Shown here piece after piece: positions 25,150-37,100 of a stretch of DNA of 64,000 bases. Within the stretch, counting starts at the first letter, position 1. The number at the start of each line of letters is the position of its first letter. The notes below the pieces were generated by a model, which ran no database searches, was not told the DNA's origin, and worked only from the letters and a program-made list of their open reading frames with translations. The translations under genes were made by a program, and so were the position numbers. Source of the DNA: Caprimulgus europaeus. Taxonomy: Eukaryota; Chordata; Aves; Caprimulgiformes; Caprimulgidae. Where the stretch lies: the NCBI GenBank assembly GCA_907165065.1, contig OU015541.1, forward strand, positions 16,783,501 through 16,847,500. The letters are read 5' to 3'.

Positions 25150-27753
25150 TCATTTATCCCTCTGTGAGGCGCTGGAGGGGAGTCCCGGTGCCCCCTCACT
25201 GGTCCCAGTCCCAGGGAGCTCTGTGGGGGGGCCGTGCAGCCCCTCCAGCCCTGCACTGGGGCTGTCGCTGCTCCAGGGGCACAGGGAACCGCGTCCCGAC
25301 CCGCACGTGGCCTCGGCCACCATCAGGCCCAGCAGGACCAGGAGCCCGGCCCCCAGCACCAGGTGCATCACATTGATTCCAGTGTCATCTGCAGGGGACA
25401 GGAAGGGACAGTCACTAGGGGTCCCTGAGCAGAGCCCCCTGGGAGCTCCCCGAGCAAAGGGGTCCCGTGGGGGCAACAAGGGACCCAAGGGAATGGAAGG
25501 GGTACACATGGGGCTCCCAGGGCAAGGGGACATGCTGGGGAGCTCCTGGGCTAAAGAAGGATAAAGGGAAGTTCATAGGGAGCAAATGGAGCCCCAGGTG
25601 CTCCAGTGGCCTCTGCTTCTTGCATCCCTGCCCCCTGGGACACCCCCTACCCACAGTCTTTAACCTGTCACCCCGCCCATGTCACCAAAGGTGGGGAAGA
25701 GGACAGGAACACGGAGCTGGCCTTCACCTGCCACTGCCAGCCAGCCAGGGCCACTGGGGTGCAACAGGACGTATGACTGCCCCTGGCGCTGGTAGCTGCA
25801 GGCATAGGAGTCCCCTGACCCCTGCCCCTATCTGAGAGCCCAGCAACCCTGTGTCTGTAGGTCATCTATAGGGTCTCTGAGGCATTTGCAAGGCTCAAAC
25901 ACATCTGAAGGAAGCTGTAATTCTCTGCTTGGACCCCTATTGCAGCTGCTTTCTTCCCCTATATCCTTTTCTAGTTCCCCTAGGATGTGGTGGGTGCCAG
26001 AGAGGAAGAGTAGGGAGTGAATGGGGGGATGTCTCACCTCTCACCACCAAATCCAGGGTCTCGCTGACAGCAGGCCATTTAAATGAAGCACTCCTGGTGA
26101 AACACTGGCAGCTGTAGTGGCCCTCATTGCCTTTATGCATGTGGGAGAGGTTGGTATCATCTCTTTCCTTTGAGAGTACGCTGAGGCCTTTGACCTGGCC
26201 CTCCAGGTACAGGTAACAACCAGCACTGGAGTGTGCGATAGTGCAATGGAAAAAATCACATCAGCTCCTGCAGCCACCTCATGCCTGATCTGCGAACACA
26301 TGAAATATAGTTAGATTTATTCATTTATTTTCTGTATTAAGAATTAGATTTTAGAAAGTAAGCTGAGCTTCATTTTGTCTCTGTGTTAGGTGGAAACTTT
26401 TAAGTTTAGATCGTTTTGTTGGTGTTAGGTGGGGAACTTTGACAAGAACTAACAAGCTATTCCACACCATCAGCAAAGGCCTGGGGGTGCCTGGTGTGCG
26501 AGCAGTCTGGGGCAAGAGAAGAGGGAACTGGTGTGCAACACCTGCAGGCTGAAGGAGAAAGCTGCTTTGGTTTGTCTGGCGGTCTACAAGGGTGCTGACA
26601 AACACCAACAGCAGGCAGTGGGCAAGCGTGAATGGGAGGGAATTTATGTTAAAATTTCTTGGAACTAATTAGCTTAATCCATCCTGAATTTAATGAATAT
26701 GTGTGTGTGTGTACTTTAAATAATGCCCTTGTAAAAGAGTGGGTGCGCAGGGCCTTTATGGAGTGATCCACCCTGTCCCCCACCGGCGAATAAAACCCCC
26801 CTGCTTGAGAACTCCCTGCAGCTGTAAGGTTTGATTCCACAGATCGTGCCCAGGCAGGACAGAGAGGACAGGTTTGGAGAGATGGTACTCTGTAGGGAGA
26901 AGAGAGGCCATGAGAAGGTGTGCAGGGCTTTGACATGGTGCTGGGAGCCAACAGGATCTCCATGACCCCACCACCTGGCTCAGGTAGAGGTGAAGACAGT
27001 TCCCACCTGTCCAACCAGGGAAAAGGGAAAAACCCTGCCCATCACGTGGATGGGGAAGCCAAGTGGCTACTCACATCCTGGGCTACCCATATGGCATCTG
27101 ACCCCATGCAAAGGAGAAACAGCACATCCCTCACCTTGCACTATGACATCCACGGTTTCACTGCAAGCCAACACAGTGCTCCATGCAGGTAACGGCAGCC
27201 GTAGGCAGCTGCGTCTCCTTGGGTGGCATTAGAGATGGAGAACTTGGCCCTGCCGCCGTGCAGCTCCAGGGTATGGACCTGGCGGCCGTTCTTGTACAGC
27301 ACAACGTTCTCATTGTCACACTGGCAACTGCAGCAGATGGTGGTGGAACCTCCTGGTGGGATCACCCCGGGAGGCTTCAGGAAGATGGAGATTGTGGGGG
27401 CACCTGCATGGGGAGAGAGATGCTGTCAGACAGCCATGGAGTCCCCAGCACCCAGCTGCCCAGCGGTGAGCTCCAGGCCTCATCTCCACCCAAGGGTGAG
27501 TTTTGTTCTGTAGGGCTGGTGAGGAGCCCTGGGAGATAGGTGGGGGACCAAAGATGTGTCCAAACTCCCCATCTATCTCCTCATGGTACTCACTTAGTAT
27601 AGCCTTTCTCTGTGCCACCACCCAAGCACCTGCAAGAGAAACAGCCATGTAACACCTCTGTGGAGTCTCTGGACACCTCGTGTCACCCTCTGGCAGCCCA
27701 CGCAGCCTCTGGTACTCACCAAAGGCTAGCACATGGGTCGCAGGCAGTATCAT
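25150..27753 (-). pseudogene. Leukocyte-receptor-type Ig-like receptor, broken
   Basis: Exon plan of avian leukocyte-receptor-complex (CHIR/OSCAR/GPVI-like) surface receptors. Leader exon 1 (27,753-27,720, MILPATHVLAFG) and a 36-nt leader exon 2 (27,629-27,594) give a hydrophobic signal peptide. Ig1 exon 27,403-27,135 encodes PTISIFLKPPGVIPPGG...DAAAYGCRY. Ig2 exon 26,889-26,038 ends GHYSCQCFTRS...SETLDLVV. A partial Ig-like piece lies near 25,830-25,690 (DSYACSYQ). The last exon, 25,388-25,150, encodes a membrane segment (VMHLVLGAGLLVLLGLMVAE) and a short tail without ITIM tyrosines. Lesions: the Ig1 exon is 269 nt, not a multiple of 3, so its frame is lost before SETVDVIVQ; the Ig2 exon is split by a 551-bp LTR and has in-frame TGA codons near the insertion. 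I call a pseudogene; assembly errors could explain the frameshift but not the LTR. Confidence 0.75.
26291..26841 (+). mobile_element. Solo ERV LTR, copy 2, inside an Ig exon
   Basis: Near-identical to the LTR at 494-1043 (starts TGCGAACACA, ends GATTCCACA, poly(A) signal at 26,789-26,794). It is flanked by a GATC direct repeat (26,287-26,290 and 26,842-26,845). It lies antisense to the Ig-like gene and between the two halves of its Ig2 exon. Without the LTR and one GATC the exon would be 297 nt, a normal phase-preserving Ig exon length. Confidence 0.85.
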
Positions 27754-29165
27754 GGCTCCCTCTGTCCTTGGCTCAAGCAGGACTCCTTCAGAAGAAGGCT
27801 TTGGCTGGAGGCATTGAAATGCTGGGTGGCTTCTTGTGGGTCCTGACACGCCCTCGTTGCCACAAACTGCCTTTTGTCCTATGGCTTGGGTTTCTGCAGA
27901 CACAATTGTAGGGCTGGGATGGTTGAACTGGAACCAGAATGTCCCAGTCACCTGCTCAGGGCTGGGCACCCGTGACAACCTGGTCTTAAGATCCCTGCTG
28001 CTTTTTGTTTCTCTTTCTTGGCTCTGGTCACTTGTTGGGGAAATGGCTTCCTCTTAGCCCTTGCGAAATAGGATGATGTTCTGCAACCAGGGTGGGGGCT
28101 TCCGGAATCTTGGTGAATCTTGGTGAGAAAGATCCAACAACAAGTGGCTCATAAAACAGCTGTTTTAATAAGACAGAAAAAAAAGGGGACCATACACAAC
28201 AAGTAAATCCTACCTCCCTTTGGAGGTAAGACACCCCACTTTTCTGCAGGATCGATGGACCCCGGACAGATTTTCCCACGGCATGCCGTGCAAATCCTGT
28301 CTGTGGAGATGTGCCCAGCATCTGAAGCGGTGTTAAGATTTACTTGTGATCTATCTTCCTCTTTTTTATTCTATGCCATTAAAACAGATCTTTTATTAGT
28401 CCATTTGTTCAGGCTTTTCTCAGCAAGGTCCAGGAAGACCTCTGCACCATGTCATGCCCCCTCGTCATGCCCAGAAACCCTGCGCGGTGCCCCCCCGCCA
28501 CAGTGCAGACCAGGTGGAGCGGGGAAAGGACGCTGGGGCCAGCCCTAAGCTGTGTCCAGGCTCTGCTCTTCCCCACAGCTGCGGGGCAGGTTTGATGGCT
28601 CCACAGAGTGAATTAGGAGGGAATTACCTTGGCTTCCCTTTTGGCTTCTTCAGGGGCTTTCGTCCCACCTGGCCTATAGTGTCTTCAGGAGGGACAGCAA
28701 TCTCCTACCTGTGGGTCTGGATCCACCTCACAGGGTTGGCCCCATTCCTCATCCATCCAGGACTCCCCAGTTCTATGCTGGAGCAATGGCAAGGTCCTTT
28801 CTCCAAATAACTGTTGACTTCTACCACACACAGAGCCTGGCGTCCAGCCTCCTCAGCTGCCATCTAGTCTGGGCTGGCCAGTGGTGTAGACAGAGCTCTC
28901 TTTGGCAGTAATGAAGGGTTAATTAAACAGGGGAAGTTGCTTGCACCTTTGGGTGATGTGGGAGCAAGGAGAGCAGGGAAAGGATGGGTTGTGGGACTGG
29001 AGCTGCGTAGGACAGGTGGGACCACGCTCCTGAAGGCTGCAGCAGATGCAGGTCCATACTCTCCTGCAAGCTGCAGGCAGGCACGTCCTGCCTTCCCCTG
29101 ACTGTGCACAGGTGGCCCCAGAAGGAACTAAACTGCAGGGCTCAGGGCTGGGCAGGTGGTGTTTA
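27754..29165. other. Unassigned sequence upstream of the Ig-like pseudogene
   Basis: No supported gene. A 14-bp perfect palindrome CACGGCATGCCGTG lies at 28,277-28,290. A minus-strand AATAAA lies near 28,363, in an AT-richer patch that could be the 3' end of an older minus-strand gene. Confidence 0.4.
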
Positions 29166-29169
29166 TATG

Positions 29170-29335
29170 GCTGTGATAGAATCACAGAATCAGAGAATCA
29201 TTTAGGTTGGAAAACACCTTTAAGATCATCAAGTCCAACTGTAAACCCAACACTGCCAAGTCCCACTAAACCATGTCCCCAAGTATCACATCTACAATAG
29301 AATCATAGAATAACTTAGGTTGGAAGTCTAGGGAG
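29170..29335 (-). mobile_element. CR1 3'-end fragments, antisense
   Basis: Two CR1 3' tails lie back to back: 'atagaatcacagaatcagag' with 'ttaggttggaaaacacc' and 'tccaactgtaaaccc', then 'atagaatcatagaataactt' with 'aggttggaag'. Both are on the minus strand and strongly 5'-truncated. Confidence 0.85.
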
Positions 29336-29979
29336 AAGAGGCAAAGTGGCCACTGGACTCCTCTAGGGCTCTTGGCTGCCCAGTGTGGTCTCCCCAAGGC
29401 ATTCTCTGCACTTTTCTTCCCCCCCCACTTCAGCCATTTTGGTCTCCCTTGGAGATACCGTGGGGTAGGAGTTTTGCAGCAGGGTGCCTTATTTGGGGCA
29501 CCTCTTCTGTCCCCATCTCCTTTTGCCTCTCCAAGGCTTGACCAGTTCTTGGCGTCTCCTTGGACAGCATCCCTTCAGGCCCATTCACCTCAACAGCCTC
29601 CACTGTCCGCACTGGAGTGAGGGACACCAAACTGCTCTGGCCTCGCCAGTGCCCAGTGGAGCACAACCCCCTGACTAATGCAGTCCAGGACAGAGTTAGC
29701 CCACGCCCAGCCAGTCTAACTGTTTCTGCAGGTGGCCATCCTCACCTTCCATGCCAGATCATTCCTTGATCACAAATTACCATTGCTGAGCAGTTACACC
29801 TTCACCTGCCATGGTTCATCTCTGTTCTGTGTGCCTGCAAAGAGCTTTTTATCACATAATGTAACAACTGCCAGTTCTGGGGGCCACTGGGCTCCAGGGG
29901 GACAGCTGGCTCCATCCTTCTGGTGCAGCAGCAGGCACGTGGCTGGCCAGTGGGTTCTGGCACTGCTGGGGAGCCCATC

Positions 29980-30110
29980 TCCACCCCTGCAGAGGAGGAA
30001 CATCACATCCCAGCACTGGCACATGTAGCAGATGCTCAGGGCCGTCGCCAGTCCCACCACAGCTCTGAGGCCCACGGGGATGAAGAGCTTGGGAGAATGT
30101 GCATCAACAC
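29980..30110 (-). pseudogene. Possible receptor transmembrane exon remnant
   Basis: Minus-strand translation gives SPKLFIPVGLRAVVGLATAL followed by SICYMCQCW: a hydrophobic run with one basic residue, the pattern of an activating-type receptor membrane exon. It lies upstream of the Ig-like pseudogene and on the same strand, so it may be the tail of a neighbouring family member truncated by the CR1 at 30,180. No Ig domain exon could be identified beside it. Weak call. Confidence 0.2.
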
Positions 30111-30179
30111 GTGAGACAGTGAAGCCATGAAGCACTGGCCTGCACACCACTGTGGTCAGGAGCAAGGTGACAGAAGGAA

Positions 30180-30695
30180 GAAGTGTCCCAGTTCTGGAGC
30201 CCCCAGCACAAGAGAGACATCGACCAGTTAGAACGAGACCAGAGGAGGCCACGAGGATGATCCAAGGGCTGGAGCACCTCTGCTGTGAGGACAGGCTGAG
30301 AGAGTTGGGGCTGTTCAGCCTGGAAAAGAGAAGGCTCCGGGGAGATCTTCTAGCGGCCTCCCAGGACCTGAAGGGGGCCTACAGGGAAGCTGGAGAGGGA
30401 CTTTTGATAAGGGCAGTTAATGACAGAACAAGGGGAAATGGCACTAAACTGAAAGAGGGGAGGTTTACATTAGATATTAGGAAGAAATTCTTCACTGTGA
30501 CGGCGCTCAGACACTGGAACAGGTTGCCCAAGGAAGTTGTGGATGGTTCCAGTCCCTGGAAGTGTTCAAGGCCAGGTTGGATGAGGCTTTGAGCAACCTG
30601 GTCTGGTGGAAGGTGTCCCTGCTCACGGCAGGGGTGTTGGAACTAGGTGAGCTTTAAGGTCCCTTCCAGCCCAAACCAAACCTGATTCTATGAAC
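30180..30695 (+). mobile_element. CR1 LINE 3' end, sense
   Basis: The sense CR1 3' region includes the segment translating as [20 protein letters not shown] and HWNRLPKEVVDGSSPWK, and ends at the CR1 terminal 'gattctatga' (about 30,685-30,694). It is 5'-truncated and lies 0.4 kb upstream of the sacsin-like gene. Confidence 0.9.
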
Positions 30696-31107
30696 CCCTG
30701 AAATTTGTCCCACACTTGCCCCCAGGCAGCATGCCCTGCAGGTATTGTTATCTTTGCACGTTACAAGTAGTTTCCATGTATTTGCGGTCTTCACACAGAC
30801 TCTGTGGTCTGTACTCCAGGTAGCCCCAGTGTGGTGTTCCACACGCCCCCACCCCATTGCCATGGCCCCATGGCCACCTGTCCCATAGCCATGGCCCCAG
30901 CCCCCTCCTCCCTGCCATCCATCGCTCTGTCATCCTGGCGCCGTGTGTCCCTGACCCTTCCCCCGCTGCAAATTTTGGGTTAAAAAGAGACGAGAGGCGG
31001 GCGCTCGGGGAAACGAAACTGCCGGGGCAGGGGGCGGGGCCGTCAGCGAAGGGACCCAGGCTCCAGCGGCGGCACCGGGCACACGGGGACTCGCTGCGCT
31101 GTCGGTC
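30696..31107 (+). promoter_or_regulatory. Upstream region and putative promoter of the sacsin-like gene
   Basis: The region turns GC-rich toward the ATG, with a GC box (GGGGGCGGGGC) near 31,030-31,040, a TATA-like ttaaaaag at about 30,980 and a GGAANNGAAA-type motif at 31,009. No CpG calculation was made and the transcription start is not determined. Confidence 0.5.
31009..31020 (+). promoter_or_regulatory. ETS/IRF composite-like element (GGAAACGAAACT)
   Basis: The motif matches GGAANNGAAA, the composite site bound by PU.1 with IRF4 or IRF8, and resembles an ISRE with one base missing. It lies 88 bp before the ATG of the sacsin-like gene. Such sites are typical of immune or interferon-regulated promoters. 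A single short motif can occur by chance, so function is inference. Confidence 0.35.
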
Positions 31108-34100
31108 ATGGCCCTCAGACAGCCGAATGCGTGAGTGGGGTGGCATGGGGGCACATGGGGGACGGCTGGAGAGTTCTAGGGGTCCTTGGGGGCTGTTAGT
31201 GGGACTGGAGGCTCAGGGTTAGTAGGAAGACCTGAAGGGTTACCGAGGGAGGAGGGGATGGTGGAGGGCTCAGGGCTTGCTGGGGGGATATGAGGAGTTA
31301 AGGTTTTCTGGAGGATCCCAGAAGAGATGGGGGCCTTAAGAGGGTCGGGGTGCCCTTGCAGGTGGTTGTTGTAGTGTGTCCCCGGAGGAGATAAGAGTCC
31401 TCGACCCTCCCAAGGAGGGGATCTGAGGAGAACATGGGGGTCCTGGTTACCCATGAAGGCGCCCCTTGCCCTCACCCCCTTTTGCTGCTTTGTAGGGAGG
31501 CCTTCTGCCAGCAGGTACCCACCCTCCTTGACTACCTGCACAGCATCCTGCAGAAGTACCCTGACGGGGGGCAGATCCTCAAGGTGAGACCCCCAGGGAA
31601 CCCAGTCATTTGGGCTCTCATGCCCAGCTGGGCAGACAGACCACAGGCAGCTGAGGTGGGTGGTGGTCCTTGCCCAGCACCAGCCTCTGGACCTTGCTGG
31701 CCAGCTGGGAGAGCGGGTGGGTGCTTTTCTCTAGGGACTGGGGAGGGCCATGTGTCCAGGTACTGATCCCTGACCCCAGGAGCTGGTGCAGAATGCGGAC
31801 GATGCTGGCGCTAAGGAGGTCGTGTTTGTGTCTGACGAGCGGGAGTTTGACGTCACCGGAGGAGGACTGGAGGGCACCCAGGGTGAGAGATGCTACGGGC
31901 ACTGGGAGAAACTGGACAAAGTGCAGGGCTGGCACTGGCAGGTACTGGGAGGGACTGGCTGAAGACTTGAAGAGGGATCAGAGTGGACTGGGGGAACTGG
32001 AACCAATAAGGTGTTCTGGGATGTGTTTGGGTCACTGAGGGTACTGGGAGGACTTGGTGATACTGGTGGCACTGAAGGGGGTTTTGTGGGACTGGAGGGG
32101 TGAATGAGATTGTGGGGTCGCAATCCCCATTACATGTCCCACATCTCCTCTAACCCATGGTCCTGATCCCCCAGGCCCAGCCCTCCTGGCCTACAATGAT
32201 GCCTTGATGTCCCCCCGGGACTGGACAGGGCTGCTGCGTCCAGGGGTGTCGCACAAGCGGGAGGACCCCAGCACCGTGGGGCGCTTTGGCCTGGGCTTCA
32301 CCTCTGTCTACCACCTCACAGGTGAGCAGGACTGGAGGCCTGAACTGGAATTGAACTGGGGATATGGGTTGGGCTGGAGGCAGTGGAGTAAAGGTGCTGG
32401 GGAGTACTGGAGGGGCACTGAGGTGGTGCAAAATGGAGAGCTGTATCTGAAGTGAGGAAACCTGAAGCATCAGGAGGCTGGAGGGAGGCTGGGTGGCAAC
32501 GGAGGGCAGGGCTGGAGGGGCAAACTGAGGGAGGACTGATGAATTTGGATTCATCTTGGGATCATGGAAGGCACTGTGAGGTTGAACTTGAGTGTACTGG
32601 GTGGGCACTTGGGGCACTGATGGGTTGGGACAATCTGGGGAGGCAGTGGTGTTCATGCCATCCCTGTGGCCTCATGGTTCCTGTGTCTCCAGACCTGCCA
32701 GGTGTGCTGAGCCCTCCATCCTTGGGGGTGCTGGACCCCGAATGCCGGGTTCTGCCAGGTGCTGGTGCCCGCTGGGACATCTCTGCAGCCCAGGACCTTC
32801 CTGGCCTTTTTGAACCCTTCTGGGCTGGGCTGGAAGCTGTGGGACAGCATCGGGGCTCTGCCCAGGGCACCCTCTTCCGCTTCCCTCTCCGCCGGCAACC
32901 CTCGGGGATCACTGCAGGGGTCTCTGATCCTGAGCGCCTCCGTAACATCCTCCAGACCTTCCTCACCGAGGCCCCTCTCGCCCTCCTCTTCCTCCGCCAC
33001 ATCCGCCGCGTGGCCCTGCACCATGTGGCCCCTGATGGGGTGCAGACACTCATAGGGACCCTTGTGGCATCCCCTCAGCCTCTCCCTGTCCCAGGGCCAT
33101 CAGGGGATGAAGGGCTGAGTCTGGCATGGTGCCTGGTGGCCCTGCATGGGGATGGGCTGGGGGACAGAAGTGAGTGGCTGGTTGTCAAGGGCAGGGCCAC
33201 GGAGGGGCCGGCCGTGGCACTGGGCGCAGAGCTGGGGTGCTGCCCTGAGCTGAGCCTGGCGCGCCCCCTCCGTGGGCCCTGCCGAGGGCGGCTGTGCTGC
33301 TTCCTCCCCCTGCCAGCCACTGATGAGATGGCAACAGGGTTGCCCGTCCACGCCAGTGCTCCCTTCGCCCTCTCCGATGACCGCCGCCACCTCCGCTGGC
33401 CTGAGGAAGGTGAGGAGGGCGAGAAAGATGCCCGCTGGAATGCCCTGTTGCTCCTTGGCCTCCTGCCGCGGGTCTACAGCCACATGGCTGCTGTGGCCAT
33501 GGCCCTGCCTGACACAGACGCCTACGGCATCTGGCCGGACCCTGAGCACATGCCGAGCTGTGGCCGCATCTGCCGCGTGGTGACTCGTGTCTGCCAGGAG
33601 CTGGCAGCTGCCTGCACCCTGGTGCCCGCCACAGAGGGGACCGCGGGGCAGCTGCGGGCTACCGAGGCTGTGCTGCTGCCAGAGGCCGCGGGGGACATGG
33701 CTGCACAGCGGGCGGTCCAAGCCTTGCTGGTGGCAGCTGGGGAGCCAGTGGCTGAGGTCCCAGCCCATGTCCGGAGGGCGCTGGCTTTGGGGATGGCGGG
33801 GGGCATCCGGGAGGCCACAGCAGGCCACGTGCGAGAGGTGCTGCGGTGCCACGGGGCCATGGACCTCCCGGCCACTGACCGGCTCTCCCTTCTGCGCTAC
33901 GTGGCCCGGGATGGGTGCCATGCTGAACTGCGGGGTCTCCCCCTCCTGCCACGCGCCGATGGGACCTTCGTGGCCTTTGGAACTGCGTCAGCCGTTGTCT
34001 ACGTGGACACATCTGACTGCCCCAGGTGAGTCTACGGCCCCAGGTAGCCCCACTCCCTGCCGATTGGGCAAGTAAGCCAGTTGCCCAGGGTGCAGCTCCT

Positions 34101-37100
34101 GCTCTTGAGCTGAAAGGGGGGCCACAGTCAAACCTGAACGCTTGGGCACCTCACTGTCCTCCTCCTCTCCCCTGGTATGGAGTGGGTGCTGAGCCAGGTG
34201 TGTCCAGGAGTCTGCCTGCCCCCCATTACCCCTCTAGTCCCCCAGCACCTCTGTTTATCCCCACAGGGAGCTCCTGCCTGGCTTGACCGGGTCCTTCCTG
34301 CCCTCCGATCTGGAGCCAGACTTGGATAGCCTCCTGCGAGGCATTGCCAAGGCGGGTAAGAGACGGGAGCACCGTGGACCACCTTTGGGGTGCCCTGATC
34401 TCCCTCTAAACCCCAACACCCCTAGGCACCCTTGTACATCCTGGGGCTTCTCTGCAGCTCCAATATCTCCCTGTACCATGCTGATACTCCCTGTACACAC
34501 CTGGGGTCCCTGATCCCTGTCTGAGGCCCCTCTCTGGCCTTCCCCCATCCATTCAACAGCACTGTAGATCCCAAGTCTCCCTGTTTGTGGTTTGGGGTAT
34601 GTTGTCTGAGCCCAGGGCCACCTCTCCTATCCTGCGTTTCCCTGTGTCTCTGAGGGGCTCCTTTGTCCTTGCTGTTCTTCTCACATTCCCTCATCCCTTC
34701 TGTGCTCTTTTGGATTCTGTGTCTCCATCTGACACCTGGGTTCCCCATCTGAGGACTTCAGTGCCCCCCAATACTGGTTCCCCTAACATCTCTTTCCCTC
34801 TCAGATGTCCTCTATCCCCACTGATCTGGGGTTCCACTGTTCCTCCTGTTCAAGGTATCCACTGTCGCTCCAGAGCCCAGGTCCTCCCATCCCCAGAGTG
34901 GGGGCTCCCATCCCCTGCAGATCTCAGATCCTTTCCCCCACATCCTGAGTCCCCCTGCCAAGTCCCAGTTCCCTTGTACTCCTTATCCACCCCCTGCCTC
35001 CTGCACACAGGTCTCTTCCCCAACCTGGTTCTCCTGGACCCAGACGTGACTGCCCAGACCCTACGCTTGGCTCTGCCCTCCACCTGGACCTCCCAGTCTT
35101 CAACCCCAGTGATCTGGTGCCCAGACCAAGGACCCCCTCAGCCCCCAGCCTCCTGGCTCCCAGCCCTGTGGCAATTTCTGGCCCACCACGTGGAAGACCT
35201 GGGCCCTCTGGAGGGGCTCCCCCTCATCCCCTTGTCCCCACTGGGTGCCCCCAGCATCTCTTTGGCTTCGCTGATACCACAGTCCAGTCTTATTTTCCAG
35301 GCATGGGACGACCAGTGCCTGCCACCTGCTGTGGCCTCTGTGCTGGAGGTCCTGGGTTGCCCAGTGGTGTCGCTGGGCACATGGCACTGCTCTCTGTCAC
35401 GCTATGTCCTGCCTCCATCACCCCTCAATGCCCTCCGGGCCCTGGGCAGGCAGGGGACTGCAGCTGTGGCCTCCCGCCTGGCCTTGCTGCCTGCTGAGGA
35501 TGTGGTCACCCTCCGGCTCTACCTGGCAGACGTCCCATCCCTGACAGAGCAAGACATGGCCACACTGGCTGCTCTGCCCCTCTTCACCCCACTGCCCTGC
35601 TTGGCTACCCCACAGCCCACAGAGCTCGTACCAGCCGGTGACACCCCAGCGCTAGAGCTGGAGCTGCCCAGAGATGTGGTGCTGCCAGAGGCCGTGTTGC
35701 AGTGCCGGGATGATGTTGACCGGCGGCTTCTGGGGAGGCTCCAGAGGCCCCTCATCAGTGCTGCCCATGTGATGCTGGAGGCCATCAGAGCTGTGGCCCG
35801 AGGTGCCTATGCAGGGCGGGCAGCCGAGACACAGGCGCTGCTGCTCTGGGTACTGCGGCATGGAGACATCCTCTTCGCACAGAACCCCCAGCTCCAGCAG
35901 GCCTGCAGCAGGCTGGCTTTCCTGGAGACCCCCAACGGCCTCGTGCGCCCGCAAGACCTCTACGACCCCTCTGAGAGCACCTTGCGAGAACTGCTGGGCC
36001 CTGAGCACTTTCCTCCTGCTGCCTTCTGCAGTCCACCTGTCCTCCGTGCCTTGAGAGCTCTGGGCTTGCGGCATGGTGAGGGGTGCCTGGTGCCTTTGGA
36101 TGTCCTGGAGGCTGCAGCACGTGTGAGCCAGGGTGACCCAGCAGCTCTGGACAGGGCTCAGGCACTGATCAAGGTCTGCAACCACCCCAAGGCACTGGAT
36201 GGCTTCAGTGCTGCAGAGCTTAGGGAACTGCAGGCCCTGCCATGGGTGCCTTGTTCCAAGTGCACTGGAAAGCCTGGGCAGCCCTTCCTGCCCCCCAAGG
36301 AGCTGCGGTCCACCCAGTACCAGCCCCTGGTGGGGCTTGCCATGCACCTGACTGGTGCCTTTGTGCCAGAGGCAGAGAAGAAGCTGGGGCTGAGCCAGAT
36401 CCCACTGCCAGAGAGAGTGTGGGAGCAGCTGAGACAGCTCGCTGGGTGCAGGGACAGGGGTGAGGTAGAGCCAGCCCTCCAGTCTGTCTATCGGCACATG
36501 CAGGAAAACCTGAAGACCTTTGGGGCTGCCCCGGACGATGCTGTGGTGTGGACCGGGTCTGGGTTTGTCCTGCCACGTGACGCTGTACTGGGCTATCCTG
36601 AGGAGCTGGAGCTGGAGCTGGGGATGCTGGTGCCCCGGGTGCCCCCTGACTTCCTGCCCTACAGCTGCCTCTTCAGGACTTGGGGGGTGGAGGCGAGGGT
36701 GAGTGAGGAGCGGGCGGTTGCAGCCCTGCGCTGCCTGGGACAGGACATAGACGCACGCAGCTCCAGAGCTGGCACTGCAGCAGAGTTGCGTGTGGCTGTA
36801 GCTGTCCTGGAGTGGCTTAAGAGTCGGGGGCACCAGGGTGGGGGCATGGTGCCAGTTCCTGTGAGGATCCTGGAGGGCTCAGGCTTTGCCCTCCGCCCAG
36901 CTGCCTCTACTGTGTACCTGGACATGGAACTGGAGGCAGAGGAGGATGTTCAGGAGGTGGTGCATGAGGCAGTGCCATCCAGCACAGCTATATTCCTTGG
37001 CACGGAGCTGCTCAGTACACGGGTGCTGGGGCCGGAGCCATTCACAGCCTGTGGCCCCTCAGAGCCCATCACCTTACGGCTCCGCAACATCCTCCGGGAG

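Noticed and set aside
27316..27978. 220-codon minus-strand frame across the leader and Ig1 exons of the Ig-like gene
   Set aside because: It reads through introns. The leader exons and Ig1 exon have their own splice sites and use other frames.
34587..35010. Upstream extension of the giant sacsin-like exon to an ATG at 34,587
   Set aside because: The extension is intronic. The acceptor at 35,010 joins in phase with the exon ending at 34,355 and yields continuous sacsin-like sequence (...GIAKAG-LFPNLVLLD...).
35652..36833. 393-codon minus-strand frame opposite the sacsin-like gene
   Set aside because: It is an antisense shadow of a GC-rich coding exon with no recognisable domain.
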